Assembly (NCBI GenBank): GCA_031216445.1
Contig: CM062211.1
Coordinates: forward strand, 2,120,001-2,184,000
Source: Lateolabrax maculatus
Taxonomy: Eukaryota > Chordata > Actinopteri > Acropomatiformes > Lateolabracidae
DNA length: 64,000 nucleotides
Reading direction: 5' to 3'
The translations under genes and the position numbers were made by a program. Below, piece after piece: positions 36,311-49,389 of this stretch (position 1 is the first letter of the stretch; each line of letters begins with the position of its first letter). The notes beneath the pieces are model-generated. The model had not been told where the DNA came from, made no database searches, and was given only the letters and a program-made list of their open reading frames with translations.

Positions 36311-39300
36311 TACATTGAGTGAAAACTTATTTATTAAGGAATCATCTTTTTCATTCACATTGGTATAGACTACAAATGTTCCTCAGTTGAGAGATTTGGA
36401 ATGGAATTCAATCAGTTTATACAGTACGAGAAATGATTGTTGAACGTCGTCCCATTCCACTTGGATGGCTGCGCAAAGTTTCGGATATTGCCGGGAATTG
36501 GCACCCGCCAACGTGTCCTCTGGTTCAGAACATCCGTCTAAAAAGTCTTGAGAGGTGGCATTTGGTGAAGACAGACGTTGAGTAGTTTTCTCAAAATCTG
36601 GGATTGTCTGTTTCATCTTGCAAAGGTTTAAGCTAAAAGGAAGTGTTAAGTTGGGTGATTGATAGGTAGGCAGCATCTCACCAATCACTGATTAGGCTAG
36701 TATATAATTAACTTACATTTAGTCTGTGGCTGTGTTGGTGTGATGGTGTAAAGAGTGGGTGTTAGTCAGAAAAAAGCCAGTAAAGTGTAACTGTGCGATT
36801 GTTGTGCAGTGCAGTGTCTCAGATGTAAAGAAGCAGTGGGGTGACTGTTCACTGCCCTGAAGAGATGCTGCTGAAATAACCTCTGACATGCAGACTGGAT
36901 GGACTAGACCTTTTTTTATTTTTTTATTTTTCTTCCCCATCCTCACTCTGCAGTAGGCGGTCAAGTGGGAATAATTCAGAGGCTGGTTACATGGCTGCTT
37001 ACCGCCAACGTTTGTCAGTTTCATGCAACGGCAACTTCACTGTCCATCAGCCATGAGCTGAGAGTTTGATATAGAGAGGCAGAGCTTAGACCCGCCTCTG
37101 ATAATGTGCACTGCAAGAGAAAGGTGAAGGTGAACAGAAGGTACTTACTCCAACAAGCATTTCTAATTGAGGGTAATTATTATTTTTTTTGATAATACAT
37201 ACTTACAGTAGACATGTCCTTTGGATCCTAACCATCTAAAGTTAATGTTTCCTTTCAGCTTGTGCGTGCTGTATTATTTGTGTCATTTAATGAGCAGTGA
37301 GTGTACTGTATGAGCCTCCTCTCCTCCAGCTGTCACTAACCACTGTTGCTGCTAAATTACAGGATCATTTCCTCACTAAATATGACACACTAGCCTAAAC
37401 CAGAACCAACCCCACAGTATGACATGGTCATATCGTGTATATTTTTCATTTTACAAAACAGTGCAGGTAACAGCGGCAACCCGTTTTGTCTCTCTCTGCA
37501 GTATATTTCCAATGTATTAACAACCAAAAAAAAATTTACTTTGTAACTCGAGCCCCTTTTCAGACATGCATGTATGTTCCTGCAATTTTACCTAAAGGTC
37601 GCAATAGCTATCTTACCAAGAATGCTGTATATGACATCTGTGACGATTGCAGCGTCACAAGGTTAAACACACAAAGATATTAAATGAATATCTTCTAAGA
37701 GAACTGTTGTCAATGATAAATTATCACGCAAAGAAAACAAAACCACTTAAAACCGTCCTCCTTTCCCATCAGTCTTCTCATTACAGAGCTGCAGTTAGGT
37801 GATCATGAGACAAGACAAAGCTTGTATTACCTTTGTCAGCCGCCACACTGTTTTCCTGTGTTTCTCCGTGTACAACACTACAGCTAAAACAAATGGGAGG
37901 CTGATAATTTAACTGACAACATGCGGCTTGAACCGGGGGCTCCTCAGCTAATAATTTGAATCCTCCATAGCCCTACGTAATCACATTGCTCTTTGACTCA
38001 CAGCTGTTCGCCAGCAGTGCCACTGCTCCCTCTTGTGCACCAAAGGCCTGATAACGTGCTAGCATTGTGCCTCTTTCCTGTCATCTCGGTCCTATCACGT
38101 CGGAATAAGGCCATTAAAGAACATTAACTTATTGAACACCCATGTCAAGAGGACAGTGTTAAGTCTTCCATATGTAAAAGACCAGAGTTGGCTGGAAGTT
38201 TTGTGAAGTGCTGCAGTGTGTGTTGTTTGGCTGGCTTGTTTGTCAGTGCTGGAGCTCTGTGGTCCACTTCTCTAACGTTAGTCTTTGGGTGATGGCCTAC
38301 AAAGTACAAAAATCTATATTTGCCATTTGTGAATTGCAATTCTTGTGTGTATCACTTATTTGCGTTGAGTCATTTGACACTGTCTCAAAAAAATGTTGCA
38401 GTTTTCTGTGTGATCATTTTTCCTAGATGCACACTGACCCACCCAATATGTCAGCACAGTGAGACTGCTCAGTATCAAGTTAAAAGGATCTCATTAAATG
38501 TCACAATTTCAGAAGACAAATGGAAATGTTAAAAGAGCCTCTGGCAGAAATTGACTCCCGGGTGGCTCGGTGTTGTTTAATTGATAAAGGCAGACATTTT
38601 AATAGCAATGAGTGGGGTTGACTGTGATTAAAAGCAGTGTAGTTTGAACGCAAATGTACCTACCAGACAAACCTGGACCAGAGAACTGGCAAGCCGAACG
38701 TCGGATAACCAAATTAGCTCTTTTTGAATTTGGACAACAGAAGGGTAACAGAAAACTGCTCTGTCAGTAAAGATGAAGCCAGGTCAGCTGCTGGGAAGCT
38801 ACAGCCCAGTTAACATGGCTAACCCTGAGCACTGGCCAAAGTGCTTGTCCGAGTTGCTCTGCCTGGGCTCGTTTCTTGTTACCAGCTGAGGGCCAAGTCA
38901 TTTCTCTCTCTTTTTTAAAAAGACGTGCAAGCATATGGAATTAAAACTTCAAAGCCGTAACATTTTTTCAGTGCTTATAAAAATGTATGTAACTCCAGTG
39001 TTTTGAGTATTTATGGAACATTTAAAACTGCCTTAAAAACCACATTATATTGGCCTATCAATTATTGCGAGTAGGGTTGCAGGGTTCATCACACACAAGA
39101 TGTGTGGTATTGGAGTGCTTGGCCTTGATCACTGACATGCATGCACATGGACCACAGTGCAGCACATATGGCTAGATCAAGTTGTTACAGGGTACACAGT
39201 TTCATACCAGTGCAATTTGCAGCGCTGAGCTGCCAAAGCAGGACTATACACATCTTAAGCTGCTGCAGCAGAGGCAGAGGGTGGCAGAACAGGGGGATGT

Positions 39301-39377
39301 GAGTTAGTGGAAGAGAGAACTAGAATTTGCCTCAAACACTGTAACACACTGTGGTCAACACTGGGCATGTACAAAGC

Positions 39378-39407
39378 GTAGTAGTAGTAGTAGTAGTAGT
39401 AGTAGTG
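39378..39407. repeat. (GTA)n trinucleotide microsatellite
   Basis: About ten near-perfect GTA units. Confidence 0.95.
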
Positions 39408-40610
39408 TATTTAGTGTTAAGATACTCAAGCACATCCTGCATTGCAACACTTGTTAATTTTAAGTAGAAAAAAAAATGTTTTGTATGTAATGTGTGTCAA
39501 CTGTTGTATTGGAAACAGCACAATAGTAAAGGCTGTAATAAAGCTAGTCAATACTTGTTTCCCAAAAATAACTGTTCCTGATAGTTACAGAGTACTGATG
39601 CAGTAATTAGCCCAGAGTCTGCCATTAAAATGTCACTAAACTGTAATATTTCTTCATCACAATTGTTGTTTTACTGTTGAGTAAACAAAGAATGATTCAG
39701 TGGCTTACTCACTGATTGGAGATGTAATTGGTTATTCATTATTTCCCATTGATTGACTTTGATTTATTCTAATTTTCTAAACATTCCATTTTGAGCGTGC
39801 AATGCTGCCACCGCTGCTGCTTTTCAATTTCTCTGTGTAGTTGTAATCAGTAGATATTAGATACAGACCATAACATCACTCTCGCACTGAGCTGCAACTG
39901 TGAAAACTGTCTAAATCTGGCTGCTGGTTGTTTACCCCAAAACTGGTTTGCTGCTACTCAGACACACATTATCAGCTGCCCGTATCAGTATAGAAAAGTT
40001 GGTCATTACCTTTGTGTGCCTGACAGAGCTTGTGTAAGAAGATGCAATCCAGTGAGAAGTTATTATCCATACATCAAAGACTTGTGTAACAACATGTGAC
40101 ATTTGAAACATTTCCTTTCCATATCAGGTGTCTTCCACAGATCCTCTGCTACTTTGGTGCGAAGGCTGTCAATGCCAAGGGCATGTGCTATTGATTTCTG
40201 CAGAGGAGGCTAGATATTGACCCAGTGGGACGTCAAGAGAAAACCACTACGCCCAGCTGACACCCAGCTGTAGGCCTATAGAGCTTTATGCCTGTTTCTG
40301 ATGGGCTTGTTCCACTATTTAAGTGTTCCATTCTGTTTTCTGTAATACTGACACAGTGGTATTTTTGGATGGACCGCAGCAAAGCAGGGCCAGCTGTATA
40401 AACGTGAAAGTCTGTCCCTGACTTACTGATTGGGTGATGAAGTTACACCACGCGTCTGTCAAGTGTTGGGGTTTCTCCATGGGCTTTTGCACTTTCAAAA
40501 TGAAAAGGCAAGTGAGTATCACAAGATCCGGACGACGGAGGTGAGATGGAACACGGCAGTGCCCTGTTTCCAGCTGTAGGCATCATTCATATCATTAAAT
40601 TGTACATAAA

Positions 40611-41030
40611 ATGTACAGCATTGAAGAAATAAAAGAGCTAAGGACAGCCATCGAAATAGTAAACAACTCGTTGCAGTCATCTTTTAAAACTATCCGAACG
40701 GATAGAAAACTTGAAAGAAAACCATCTTGGACCTTCAAACTCAAAACATGCGACACATTCTCATCTTCTTTGGTATTCTTGAAAGTGCACCTGATAACCA
40801 TGAGACAAAGATTAAAGAGTTCATGAAAAGTAACCTTAAACTTCCACCGGACACTGTAAACAACACAGCCTTTCCTCAAGTACACCGTATCGGTACACCA
40901 TCAACTAAAGGACCCAGATCAATCATCGCAACAAGTTCCAACATTTTCAACAGAAAGAACCAATCCAAAGCAAACTTAACTCTGTCTTAATGAACAGTTT
41001 CCGCGTGAAGTAAATTCCGTATGCATTGTT
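40611..41030 (+). pseudogene. Decayed L1-type LINE ORF1 remnant
   Basis: Translated pieces in more than one frame line up with the order of an L1-clade ORF1 protein, the RNA-binding chaperone of the retrotransposition particle. A stretch ending RHILIFFGILESAPDN (from 40727) resembles the RNA-recognition domain. It is followed by ETKIKEFMKSNLKLP, by VHRIGTPSTKGPRSIIA (a HRIG...RPIIA-like motif), and, after a frame change, by LNEQFPREVNS (40986 onward), as in the C-terminal domain. The coiled-coil part is reduced to a possible stub (40611-40720). No ORF2 was found nearby. It is an inactive fragment in intron 1. Confidence 0.7.
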
Positions 41031-42324
41031 TGTACATCTGGTCCAAGGATACCCAGCGGCCCATTTCGTTGGTGATGAAAGGAAGCAATAACCAGGCTTT
41101 GGGTCCCAGGTTGGGGTTGTTTCTCAAACTTGGCAGATGGGTTCAGTCAGGTCAAGTTTTGAAGACAGTTATTGGCCAGGCTTGGGTCTTAGTTTTAAGC
41201 CCACCCAGAACTGTGATGCAGGTTTTTAAGAACAGAGGATTATGACTCTCAAATCTTCAATTTTGTGTCTCAAGTCCAAGTCTCAAGTCTGCAGCTCTGC
41301 AGCTCTTATGGCCTGCTGTCTGTTATAAGGATTGTTTTTTTTCATCCAGGATGAGAAGAAGAGACTTTTTCTAGAAACATTTTTCAAAGGCAATGTCATG
41401 CAGTGACCACCACAAACAACCAATTACCTCCATCTGTTGTTTTGCGGTAATGACAGAAGTTTCAGAGGCAGAGATCTTAAAACCTCATCAATTAAAACCC
41501 AATCTACCTGCTTGGCTTTATATCAAGAACAGCAGCCCTGCTATAAATCTGGCAATGTGCATGATGTTTTATTTATTCTTGAGACTCTCAGAGGTGCTGA
41601 TTTAGCTCTGGTATTATCTGGAGAGGCTGTGGTACATTGTGTTGTTGGACAATGATTGGATTGCATTAGCCTATATTATGCTGTCATTTTCTCCATCCCC
41701 ATGTGCCAAGAGTGGACAACATAAAAGTGGAAAATGAAAATGATACCAGGAGGGTAATTGTCATTAATATTTTAATTGAACTAAGGGTTCTTTGGACTTG
41801 TTGTTGTTATATTTGTTGTTGATGTTTGTACCAAACCACAAAGCTCTGGTAAATTTCCACGGAACAGAGAGAAACCAACAGGATGTACTCGCCTTGATGA
41901 AACAGTTTGTCTTTAGCGGGGGAGGCGGGGGACAGGCTTTACAAACACACAGTGAAGGACCCATCTGTGTTTGCTTATGTTGCTTTGAAATGCATAGCTT
42001 GATATTATCTGACAGAGGAGATCAGGGACACTAGTGGTACTTATTTTTCCAATTCCCCCGTGAATCCAAAGACATTTTTAATTGACAAGACTATTTGTTA
42101 TGCTAACAGTTGAATGAATCTATTATTCTAAAAGCAGAGCAGATATTTCAGTCCAATCACCCCACTGTACAATCTTCTTACACATGCCACACCTTTTTTC
42201 TTTTTCTTACGTTCACCTGTCAAGAACCTAGTGGGCAACCTGCTGCAACAAAAAAACTCCCCTGCAGCCCAAAAATGGCTGCTGCTTGTTATTTCTAACC
42301 ATGCGAGCGACATGGCTGTAGGAA

Positions 42325-42600
42325 TTGCAATGTTGGTCTATCCGACGGGCCACCCCTGATTGGATGAATTGCCATGACATTTTATACAGCCATTTATGAT
42401 TGAAGGATGAATTGTAATAACTTTGCTGTTCCTCTGACATTCATCCAGTGCCATCATCACGTCAACATTTTCAACTGTCCAACATGACAGTCCCATCAGG
42501 TCAGCTCTAATGTGTCTTAAGTCATGGTTATCAAATGTTAGCATGGCAGCATTGTCATTGTGAGCATGTTAGCATTTAGCACAAAGCGCCGCTGCTAGCA
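42325..42600 (-). repeat. Dispersed teleost repeat, copy D (inverted)
   Basis: GATGAATTGCCATGACATTTT (about 42362), GATGAATTGTAATAACTTTG (about 42406) and ATTGTCATTGTGAGCATGTT (about 42552), ending in GCTGCTAGCATGG, are reverse-complement landmarks of copies A and B. This copy lacks part of the internal region. Confidence 0.65.
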
Positions 42601-44511
42601 TGGGTGTAGACTGTTACTGTTGTTCTTAGGAGGACGGTCTGAACATTCATTTGAATATTAAAAAAATAAACATGAATCTTACGGATCGGTAACAGTATTG
42701 TAACAAATTACCAAACTTAAGTGCACACTGATCATGGCCCCAACCTACCACTCTACAAATATTTAGATAACCCAAAGCCTCGCTGTGAACATGTAATATG
42801 TACATGTGGGTTGAAGAGCATTGTATGTTGTGCTATGAACTCTGCCATCGACTGAGTCATTTGGCAGTGCCGTTTTGAATGTGGTTCATAAGGAGTCAAG
42901 CTCTTTTTTTGCGGGACCGGGTCTTTAAACGACACAGCCCTCCAGTGCACTCAGGCTACAAATAAAAACATTACAGAGTGGAGCTTCTTCTCTAGTACAG
43001 ACACCGGCTGCAGAGAGCAACCAGACAACAATCAAGTTTTGTCTTCAAGTTACTCCCGGAATAAACTTAAATTAGTGGCAGTTGATATTGTTTTATATAA
43101 TGCTCTTTGCTAATGAGAAAGAGAGGAGAGAGTTAAAAAACCAAAACAATAACAGATGGGAGACACGATAAATTATTGATTTGTTTGTATCAGAGGTTAG
43201 CCCATCTCTGAATTTTGCCAATCAGGGTGCCAGAACCCGGAGTCATTTGCACCAATGTGCCCAGATATTTTTTTCACATTAATTTTCATGCGCATATGCA
43301 GTGAAATACTGCACTGTAGAGGCCAACTGTGGTAAAGGAAAGCAGCGCTGCAACACTGGCAGGCTGGGGTGAACCCTGAGAGGAATTAAAATTAGACCAA
43401 GATTTGAAGAAAAAACTATATATTACCATTTAAGAGTTAAATAATTACACAGACAGTGTTTTAATGTGGTCTGTTTCTCAGAGTGAAATTTAGAAAACAC
43501 AGGATTGATCTCTTGTAGACCATTATGCTATTGTATCATGTGCTTAAGTGTCACCCTCCCCTCTGACAGTCCTCAGCTTCCATGGGGAAGACGATAATGA
43601 CACCATTTCTGTTTTTAGTCCCGTGGCCTACTTTTCTCCCCACAGTATGTGTTGAGGTGGAGTGGGGGGTGCAGTACAAGGACACTCAAATCATCAGTGA
43701 GTCATGTTCTGCATGTGGTAATATTGTTATTGTTATAAGTCCTTTTCACAAATTAACAGGCTCTGAAACCAGACTGGTTCAAAGAAATGTTTTTTGGTTG
43801 GAGGTCAGCCATTATAATAATCAATAATGATGAAACATATGTGACCAAAGTCTCAAATTACTGCTCACTAAAGAGCAAACTATTGAATGTTCATTATGTA
43901 GGGATTATTTTAAGTACTCTGTAAAAGTACGCATTCAATAAACCAACCAATATGAAAGTGTTGGAGTTGTAACTTTCCCTGTATTAGTGGTGCTACCTGG
44001 CTTTGACAACAGCAAAGAACTCGTAGCCAGAGAGAGATGAGGAAGGGGAAAAAATCCCCATTAAGATGAATGTTTCAGTAGGATGGGGTTTATTTTCTTC
44101 TGCGTAGCCTCCAGCTCAGAGTTGGCCATGATTAATTGCTTCATCTGGGCCACTAAAGGTCTGTCTCCCTCCCCAACTAAACAGTTGTTCATCTTAGAGC
44201 TGTTGTAAAAATGTATAGTGCTGCTTTATATGAAAAGGAGCTGAAATGCCAAATGTAGCTGGAAGATGTCTGCCACTGAGTGATAACCAACCACTGGACT
44301 TCCGAATTGCAAAAAGTGAGGGAAACATTTTCTAAGATTTAGGGTGGACATCGATGATACAAAGAGTTCAAAGTGGTCACCAACAATTTCTTTTAGAGTG
44401 CACTCTTAGAGAATGGATTGTGCGTCTCCATGGTGACGGAAGCTAAGCGTATCCAAATTGAAGCTTGAAAGGTGGAGACGAACCGTGGCAGAGGAGTGAT
44501 TTTAAAGGGTA

Positions 44512-44890
44512 ATTGTGGTTTTGGCTTATTTTTGTTGTCTTGTCCATAATTTCTATCAGATATGGCAACAATAAGGGTATTTCCTCAAAATGTCAAATGA
44601 TTCCTCTATGTTTGAATTTACACAGACTTTCACTTTTAATTTTTTTATTTTTCTTTCCTTGACCTTCACCATGCCATAGTTGCTATAGCAGGTACTGTAC
44701 AAAGATGGCATTGGATGTAAAAAAAGAAAAATAATTGTAATTTGGGGTATTGCAGATTTGTCCAACATTAACATTCTTTCTGGCAAATAAGTAAGACTTC
44801 ATGCCTACCATCGTAATATTACTGACGGGAAAAATGGCCAAAACTATATAAATAACACCCAAGATCTAAAAATCCTGGATTATCCTTTAA
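44512..44890. mobile_element. TTAA-bounded MITE, T2/Kolobok-like
   Basis: The left end reads TTAAAGGGTAATTGTGGTTT and the reverse complement of the right end reads TTAAAGGATAATCCAGGATT, giving inverted termini of about 20 bases. Both ends carry TTAA, consistent with a TTAA target duplication. The internal 340 bases encode nothing, so the element is non-autonomous. TTAAAGG-type ends are known for T2/Kolobok-related MITEs in vertebrates, while piggyBac elements also target TTAA. The superfamily therefore remains open. Confidence 0.65.
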
Positions 44891-47800
44891 TGCCTGATAA
44901 TTTTGTTGGAAGATAACACAGTCTGTGGTAAAACATGGCATGGTGGGTTGAGGGGGGATCCCAGATTTTGCTTCCTCTCGAATGATACCACTAATCACCA
45001 TTACTCAAGGTATTTATTTGTATTGGGTTTGAGGTAATGTGAAATCTTATTACTGCATCAGCAACAGCTCCCAGGTAGGCCTCCTCAGCCCAGTAAGCTG
45101 ATTTACATGAGAAGCAGCTGGTGCCCACCGCACTCTACACCCTGCTGCTGAGGATTTGAGTGAATTTTCACCTCTAAATGCCTTTATGTGCTTCTAAATC
45201 TCCAATGACATACATACTGTAGAGCCTCCTTTGTATGGCCATGCACACGTCCCTCCCTACTATAACAGAATACTAATGAGTGTACAGCTAAGGTAACATA
45301 ATGAAATGGAAGGCAACTCCCCTTGCACAATCAATATATTTTTCTCCTCTCTGTGGGTAAGGCAGGAGCCATTTAGTCCACAGTACACGCTGTACTCCTG
45401 TCAGGATAATGTGGATTGTTTTGACCTGTGGCCACTCTTGATTATCACGTAGAGAGAGAGAGTCTCTCCTTTCTGCTGGCCTCCACAGAACAGAGGCCGC
45501 TCTTCATCTTTGTACTTCAGCCCGACTGCGTGGTTGCAATACGCATGCTCGGTCAATGCTCATGTGTTCTTATCACTTCCTGTTCTATTCAGCTCTGAAC
45601 GCTGATTGAAAGTTGGGTCCCTCCTCTCCTTGTCAGCCAAAAGTACTCCTCCATGACTCCCCGAACTCCTCCCACACTCAGGTTCCTGCTTTGGACCAAC
45701 CAAGTCTGAAAGGCCCCATATGCCTCTTAAAATTCAATTTAATTCAAGACATTTAGAAATAAATGCAATTGTGAAATAATTCAATAAATACTCCGCTCTT
45801 TGCTATGAAATATTATTTCATCCTGCTGCTTTTCACAGCAATGTAGTATACTGCACATCATTTTAATTTCAATTTCAAGTCTGTTTTTATTTCACATTTT
45901 TACCAATTTTATTTTTCAATTAAGACAAACAGGGCCATCTTCAAAATACCCCTACTTTGTCACAGACATGACAAGTTTTCAGAGCTAACTCTCCAGGATT
46001 AAAAGGTTGGTTTAAGTGGGAATTCCATAAATGTAAATGTAAATGCTTCCTGTTCAAAATATGGTTTTGGAATTGACCTCCAAATGTCACCAGGGCAGGG
46101 GTAAAAGCAAGTTACAGCCTTCACCCAAATGACAAAAAAACATTGCCATCTAGCCATGCAGATACTTTTAGCATGAGATAGATGGATAAAAGATTAAAAG
46201 AGTCAGTGTTGGATGCTTAGTTGACCTATCCACCCCAACTTCGTCCTTGCAAGATTCTGAGGCTACTTCCACCTTTTGCTTTTGACAGGAGAGTCATAAC
46301 TCAGATAGGCTAGAGGCCAGTTAAATGTTCAAATTGATTAATTCAATTTATTGACACAACACCCTGTAAACAGTTTTCTTAGGGACCATGTCTGCGGTAG
46401 AAAGTAGTCCCAGTGAAAGCCGTTTACAGCAAGAATTAAGAATGTGAACCCCACCATGGAAATTCTATTTGCCTCCATTGCTTTGGAGTGAGGGCAGAAA
46501 CCTCAGAGAGATCTCTCAAAACCTGGATACATAAAACAAGAACTATGCATGGAGAAAGGGAGTGACAAGAGAAAATCTGTATTTTAATTTGGGTGAACAT
46601 GCTTAGCCTTAGTCTGCTTTTGTTTCCATAAATGATGTGCAAATTAAGGTGGCAGTTGTGACAAAGGTCTGTAGATTATTGATGTATTGCAAACAGCTGG
46701 TAGTTTGCATACCACACTATAGTTTTGAATTTGAATTGCGTTCATGTTGGGTACCTTTGTCAATTGCAAGTCTCTGTTTGAGATATTTTTCTTTTAGCAG
46801 ACTTTATTTTAGCAGACTTTTTTCATGGCAATTCTGTCAGAGCCATTTCTGTTTCTAACCTCTGTAAATCTAGCATCTTTGTGAAGTAAAGGCACTGCAG
46901 TGGAGTTGGAAAATGCTCCAAGAACAATTCAATCAGACTCTCAGCATGTTTCCCCATTGCCTTTTTCAACCAATAAACCACTGCTCCCGTAATCATCGCT
47001 CATCACCTTTAGTGTCAACACACAGCAATTTACTATTGAGCTGTGGATATAAAATTCCATTTTCTATTAATTTACTGTCGAGGCTTGAGGGAAGGTTTAC
47101 CATTGACATCTCTAGCAATGACCATAAATTTGATGCCAGGCTATGGATATCACATTACATTTTGTACTGGGGAAGATTAGAAAAGATTGACTGTGATTCG
47201 TAGCTCATCTCCCGCTCAGATCCTGAATGTTTGTGAGTTTTAGGGAGGATTGGGGCTTTAATGGTGCAAGCTAAATTTGAACAAGGAGTAAAATGAAAGA
47301 GTGATATACTGTAGGCCTCACGTTGATGCCTCATTCAATTGTTAAAGAGTTTGTGGACTGTTTCTCTTTGAAGTCGTGATTAGTGGTGGGTTTAGTGGCT
47401 GAGAGAGTGGCTTGGTTATTTGGAGGGGTGGCTGGAGGAAGAATGATCCTATATAAACTATTTCTGTAATAGTAAGTAAACAAGAACCTCACTTTTCGCA
47501 GAAAGCTGTCCTTAAGAGCCTGTAAACCCTGTTAAATGTTTAAAAAAATGCCATCAAAATAATCTTAAAAAATTAAACTTTTCAATGAAATGTTTCAACA
47601 GATGGCTAGACTTAAACTTTGACCTGCTGTACTTACTGTAATGTACTTGTACATGCAGTTTTGCGGTACAGTCAGGGGGGCTTACATTTGTGTGGACTTC
47701 CAACGATGGCGATTAGTGGGTTAAAACTAGTAGCTTTTTAAATAGGCTGTCTCTTTGTGTTGCAGCCCTGCTAGACTCTGTTGTAAATCTGTGACAACTG

Positions 47801-49201
47801 ATGGTGCCCTGTCCCATCCTAGTTATGAAGCTGATAGCTGATAATGAAGGCCAAAAATATCCTTTAATCTGCTGCTGCTCTTCAGTCTGAGCTCCCACAG
47901 CCGTTTTTGCTACATAATGCTTTTTTTCTCGCTGCATCTCTGCGTGACTGGATGTGCTTACTCTGTGGTCTGACACCTCACTTGAATATGGTAATAAATG
48001 TCTTCGGCGTAGCATTTGCAATGTAAATCACAGTATCCACTGGAGAGCTAATATCACACAGGGGTCAAAGGTTAAGGAGCCACTGAAATGATTCATAGTC
48101 CGCTTATCAAAGGAGTGGTTGTCGTACTTGAGAGACTTGTTTAATCTCCTTCAGCCTCATTTAACCCCGCCTCATTCTGCACTCTTCATATTGTCCGGGC
48201 CACAGTAAAAACTAAAAAAAACCTGGAGATTCAGTAAGTGCTAGGAAGAGTGCTAGAAATACTTTTCCATTTTTTAAATCCGCTCCCTCTACTGCATTTC
48301 ACTGGGTGACACTGATAATTGGCATCCTGGCTTGTGTATGTGCCAGCCTCTACAGTGCCAGCCAGAGGTATTACGTTTCATCCCTGGGCAGTCTCTGGTG
48401 AAGATTAAAAATCGACTGAGGTCAACCGGGTAATTGGACAAATGCGGTTGTAACGGAAAGAGGATTTGGACTAATATCATATAATGAGACTTCTATACTC
48501 TTTGCCCTGCATCACGCTAGAAATTGACAAATTAGTTTAGGTCGTCAAAGTCAGATTAGTATGTGACTGCCTGATTAATGCAACACTTATCAACAGGAAT
48601 CTCTTTAAACTTGGTTGGCAAGTTAAAAAAGGTTAAACTGCTTTGTGCGTGCAGTTGTCATTTTCAGTATCTAATTTGAATTCTATACTGTATGAATTAT
48701 TTATTGAGTTAGATAAATTAGCTCCAAGGAGACTGTTGATTGGGCATGTCTAATCTTAACCCTTGTTTTGTGTAATCGGGAGTCAGTGGGTATGGAACCC
48801 CTTTGATTTTTTTAACTCCATCTTTTTAATTGTTAGCTTTTCTTTTTTAATTTTTTTTTTTCCCATAAAATTTCAGCATAAAATCATTGCAGCCCAAAGC
48901 CTTAAAGGTACTAGACGAAGAAGAAAACCACAACAAAATGACCATGTAAACCATTAAGGAGTGCTCCTTTGGTTCTGACCCTTCTGGACCCTACTAGGCT
49001 ATGCCTTTTTACATATCTAGTTTTGAATGGTTTTACTGTTTTCCACCAGGCTACATCACAATCCTACAGAATCTTGAGTAAATTATCCAAGATGCGTACA
49101 GAAGCCAAGGGCTCAGCTGTAATCGTGTACATACAGGATGTGAAATGTCTGCTTCTTCTCTAACCTAGTTTTCGTTTTTACTTCTGTCCCCTGTCTTCCA
49201 G

Positions 49202-49280
49202 TACAATGAATCAGCCTGGGCAACAGCTGCTACCCACATAGAGGTCACTTTTACCTCTTTTTCCATTTGCTTTGGTCCAG
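49202..49280 (+). promoter_or_regulatory. Possible extended 5' UTR with alternative acceptor and uORF
   Basis: Two good acceptors precede the LARGE1 start. The distal one (CCCTGTCTTCCAG|T, exon from 49202) would add 79 untranslated bases. These contain an ATG at 49205 that opens an 11-codon frame ending TAG at 49238-49240. The proximal one (CATTTGCTTTGGTCCAG|AGG, exon from 49281) would leave only three bases before the start codon. Which is used decides whether the message carries this upstream frame. Both polypyrimidine tracts look functional. Confidence 0.4.
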
Positions 49281-49283
49281 AGG

Positions 49284-49389
49284 ATGCTGGGAATGTGTCG
49301 TGGGCGCAGGAAGTTCCTGGCGGCCTCCCTTGCCCTGCTCTTCATCCCAGCACTCACCTGGCTCTACCTGTCGGTCGGGAGCTTTCAAG
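49284..49389 (+). CDS. LARGE1: LARGE1 xylosyl/glucuronyltransferase, first coding exon
   Basis: LARGE1 is a Golgi type II membrane enzyme that polymerises the xylose-glucuronate repeat (matriglycan) on alpha-dystroglycan, which lets it bind laminin-G-domain proteins. The exon encodes 35 residues plus one base: MLGMCRGRRKFLAAS, then a hydrophobic signal-anchor through about residue 31, ending near VGSFQ. The start matches the vertebrate LARGE1 N-terminus, including the CRGRRKFLAAS block, and is unlike LARGE2, which begins quite differently. The start codon has A at -3. The exon ends CAAG|GTAAGA, a strong donor in phase 1, as I would expect after the SFE/SFQ position. Coiled-coil and catalytic exons lie beyond the window. 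Confidence is high for LARGE1. Confidence 0.92.

Larger units (their letters stand above)
31971..49280 (+). other. LARGE1: Putative LARGE1 intron 1
   Basis: The intron starts with GTGAGT and ends at one of two acceptors, ...TTTGGTCCAG (49280) or ...TGTCTTCCAG (49201). At roughly 17.3 kb it fits a gene that is very large in vertebrates. Repeats inside it are listed separately. I found nothing recognisable in 32491-33980, 34092-35510, 36311-39377, 39408-40610, 41031-42324, 42601-44511 and 44891-49200. Further untranslated exons could be present but carry no coding signature to find them by. Confidence 0.5.

Noticed and set aside
36383..36688. 101-codon minus-strand frame considered as a Tc1-like transposase C-terminus
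   Set aside because: The resemblance was limited to a loose AAIQVEWDDVQQ pattern. There was no DDE motif, no inverted ends and no upstream transposase sequence.
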